Of a stretch of DNA of 6,150 bases, positions 5,760 through 6,150 are shown piece by piece; position 1 is the first letter of the stretch; every line of letters begins with the position of its first letter. The notes below the pieces were generated by a model. The model made no database searches and was not told where the DNA came from. It was given only the letters and a program-made list of their open reading frames with translations. This stretch comes from Planctomycetota bacterium (GTDB taxonomy: Bacteria; Planctomycetota; MHYJ01; JACPRB01): contig JAHFOZ010000324.1 of the NCBI GenBank assembly GCA_023261405.1, positions 1 through 6,150 on the forward strand. The letters run 5' to 3'. The translations under genes were made by a program, and so were the position numbers.

Positions 5760-5765
5760 ATTATA
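5760..5765 (-). promoter_or_regulatory. Perfect -10 box (TATAAT) for the leader ORF-propeller-NTPase run
   Basis: TATAAT reads from 5765 to 5760 on the minus strand, 20 bp after the TAG of the upstream gene. Transcription would start near 5753, immediately before the GGAGG at 5752-5748. No recognisable -35 hexamer is present at 16-18 nt, so the promoter may depend on an activator or another sigma factor. Confidence 0.5.
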
Positions 5766-5784
5766 CGCGGAAGCGGCGGGGAGC

Positions 5785-6150
5785 CTATTTCCTGCGGGGC
5801 GCTTCCTGGCGGATCTCCTTGGCGCCGGTGGGACGCTTCGCCTGGCAGAGGTGCTGGAGTTCCTGGAAGCGAGGCCAGAACTCGCTGGAACGCTCGCGGA
5901 GGATGGAGATTTCGTCGGGCGGGAAACAGCGATGGGCCGAGACGTGCTTGTCCAGGCGGCCAAGCGCCACCTCGCGGAACTCGTGGTAGAGCTTCACAAA
6001 GGCGTCCACGCGGGGGCTGCCCACCTCGGCGCCCATCCCGTAAATCTCCTCGATCTGGCCGGGCTTTTCCTTCTTGAGCCAGGCGAAGAAGAGCCCGCGC
6101 GGAAATCCCTCGATCCGCTGCGTGCGGTGGGCCCAGCGGAAAAAGCCGGA
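5785..6150 (-). CDS. Unrecognised protein, C-terminal part only (5' end outside the window)
   Basis: The frame is open from the window edge (6150) to TAG at 5787-5785, 121 residues. An internal ATG at 6036 exists, but the frame upstream of it has 38 sense codons with protein-like composition (FFRWAHRTQRIEGFPRG, then LFFAWLKKEKPGQIEEIYG), so the gene most likely begins beyond the window. The visible part is soluble, rich in aromatic and charged residues and probably helical (for example VDAFVKLYHEFREVALGRL), and ends in a basic tail (PTGAKEIRQEAPRRK). I do not recognise a family or motif, and I assign no function. It is on the same strand as the propeller gene but separated from it by 110 bp with its own promoter signal. 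Confidence 0.65.
   Translation of the reverse strand, partial: SGFFRWAHRTQRIEGFPRGLFFAWLKKEKPGQIEEIYGMGAEVGSPRVDAFVKLYHEFREVALGRLDKHVSAHRCFPPDEISILRERSSEFWPRFQELQHLCQAKRPTGAKEIRQEAPRRK

Noticed and set aside
4754..5989. Plus-strand 411-codon ORF
   Set aside because: It is antisense to the propeller gene; its apparent repeats mirror the PD40 blade repeats.
1..6150. tRNA, rRNA, CRISPR array, insertion sequence or phage signature
   Set aside because: I saw no tandem spacer-repeat structure, terminal inverted repeats, transposase motifs or structural RNA sequences. All stretches over 300 bp are occupied by genes.

Overview
The window is GC-rich bacterial DNA, densely packed and mostly on the minus strand. 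The organism looks Gram-negative (two lipobox-type lipoproteins), uses the MEP isoprenoid pathway (ispG) and has a complex I-type NADH dehydrogenase (nuoB). I cannot place the phylum. TGA terminates five of the seven ends I can see, so it is an ordinary stop codon in this genome.

Layout. The right edge (5785-6150, minus) holds the 3' end of an unrecognised gene. A short gap follows with a perfect TATAAT, a strong Shine-Dalgarno and a 22-codon leader ORF. Next come a beta-propeller lipoprotein with a TTG start (4799-5674) and, by an ATGA overlap, a DUF84/YjjX-type NTP phosphatase (4335-4802). The NTPase gene runs convergently into a plus-strand TPR-like gene (3438-4355), overlapping it by 21 bp. 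That TPR-like gene diverges across a 64-bp gap from a minus-strand run: small lipoprotein (2867-3373), ispG (1692-2837), a RicT/PSP1-Rieske fusion (442-1695) and the start of nuoB (1-409, cut by the window edge). Gaps in this run are 29, -4 and 32 bp, so it is probably one operon.

Main finding. nuoB contains an in-frame TGA at 296-298, exactly where complex I subunit B has the first of its two adjacent cysteines, which ligate [4Fe-4S] cluster N2. The frame on both sides of the TGA is well conserved. A GC-rich stem-loop (262-277) lies at a spacing compatible with a bacterial SECIS element. This could be a selenocysteine-containing NuoB; the competing explanations are a one-base nonsense mutation or a sequencing error.

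Second finding. The RicT-like protein is fused through a Pro/Ala linker to a complete Rieske [2Fe-2S] domain. The operon therefore joins three consecutive iron-sulfur proteins (IspG, RicT-Rieske, NuoB), and nuoB follows ricT without the nuoA gene that usually precedes it.
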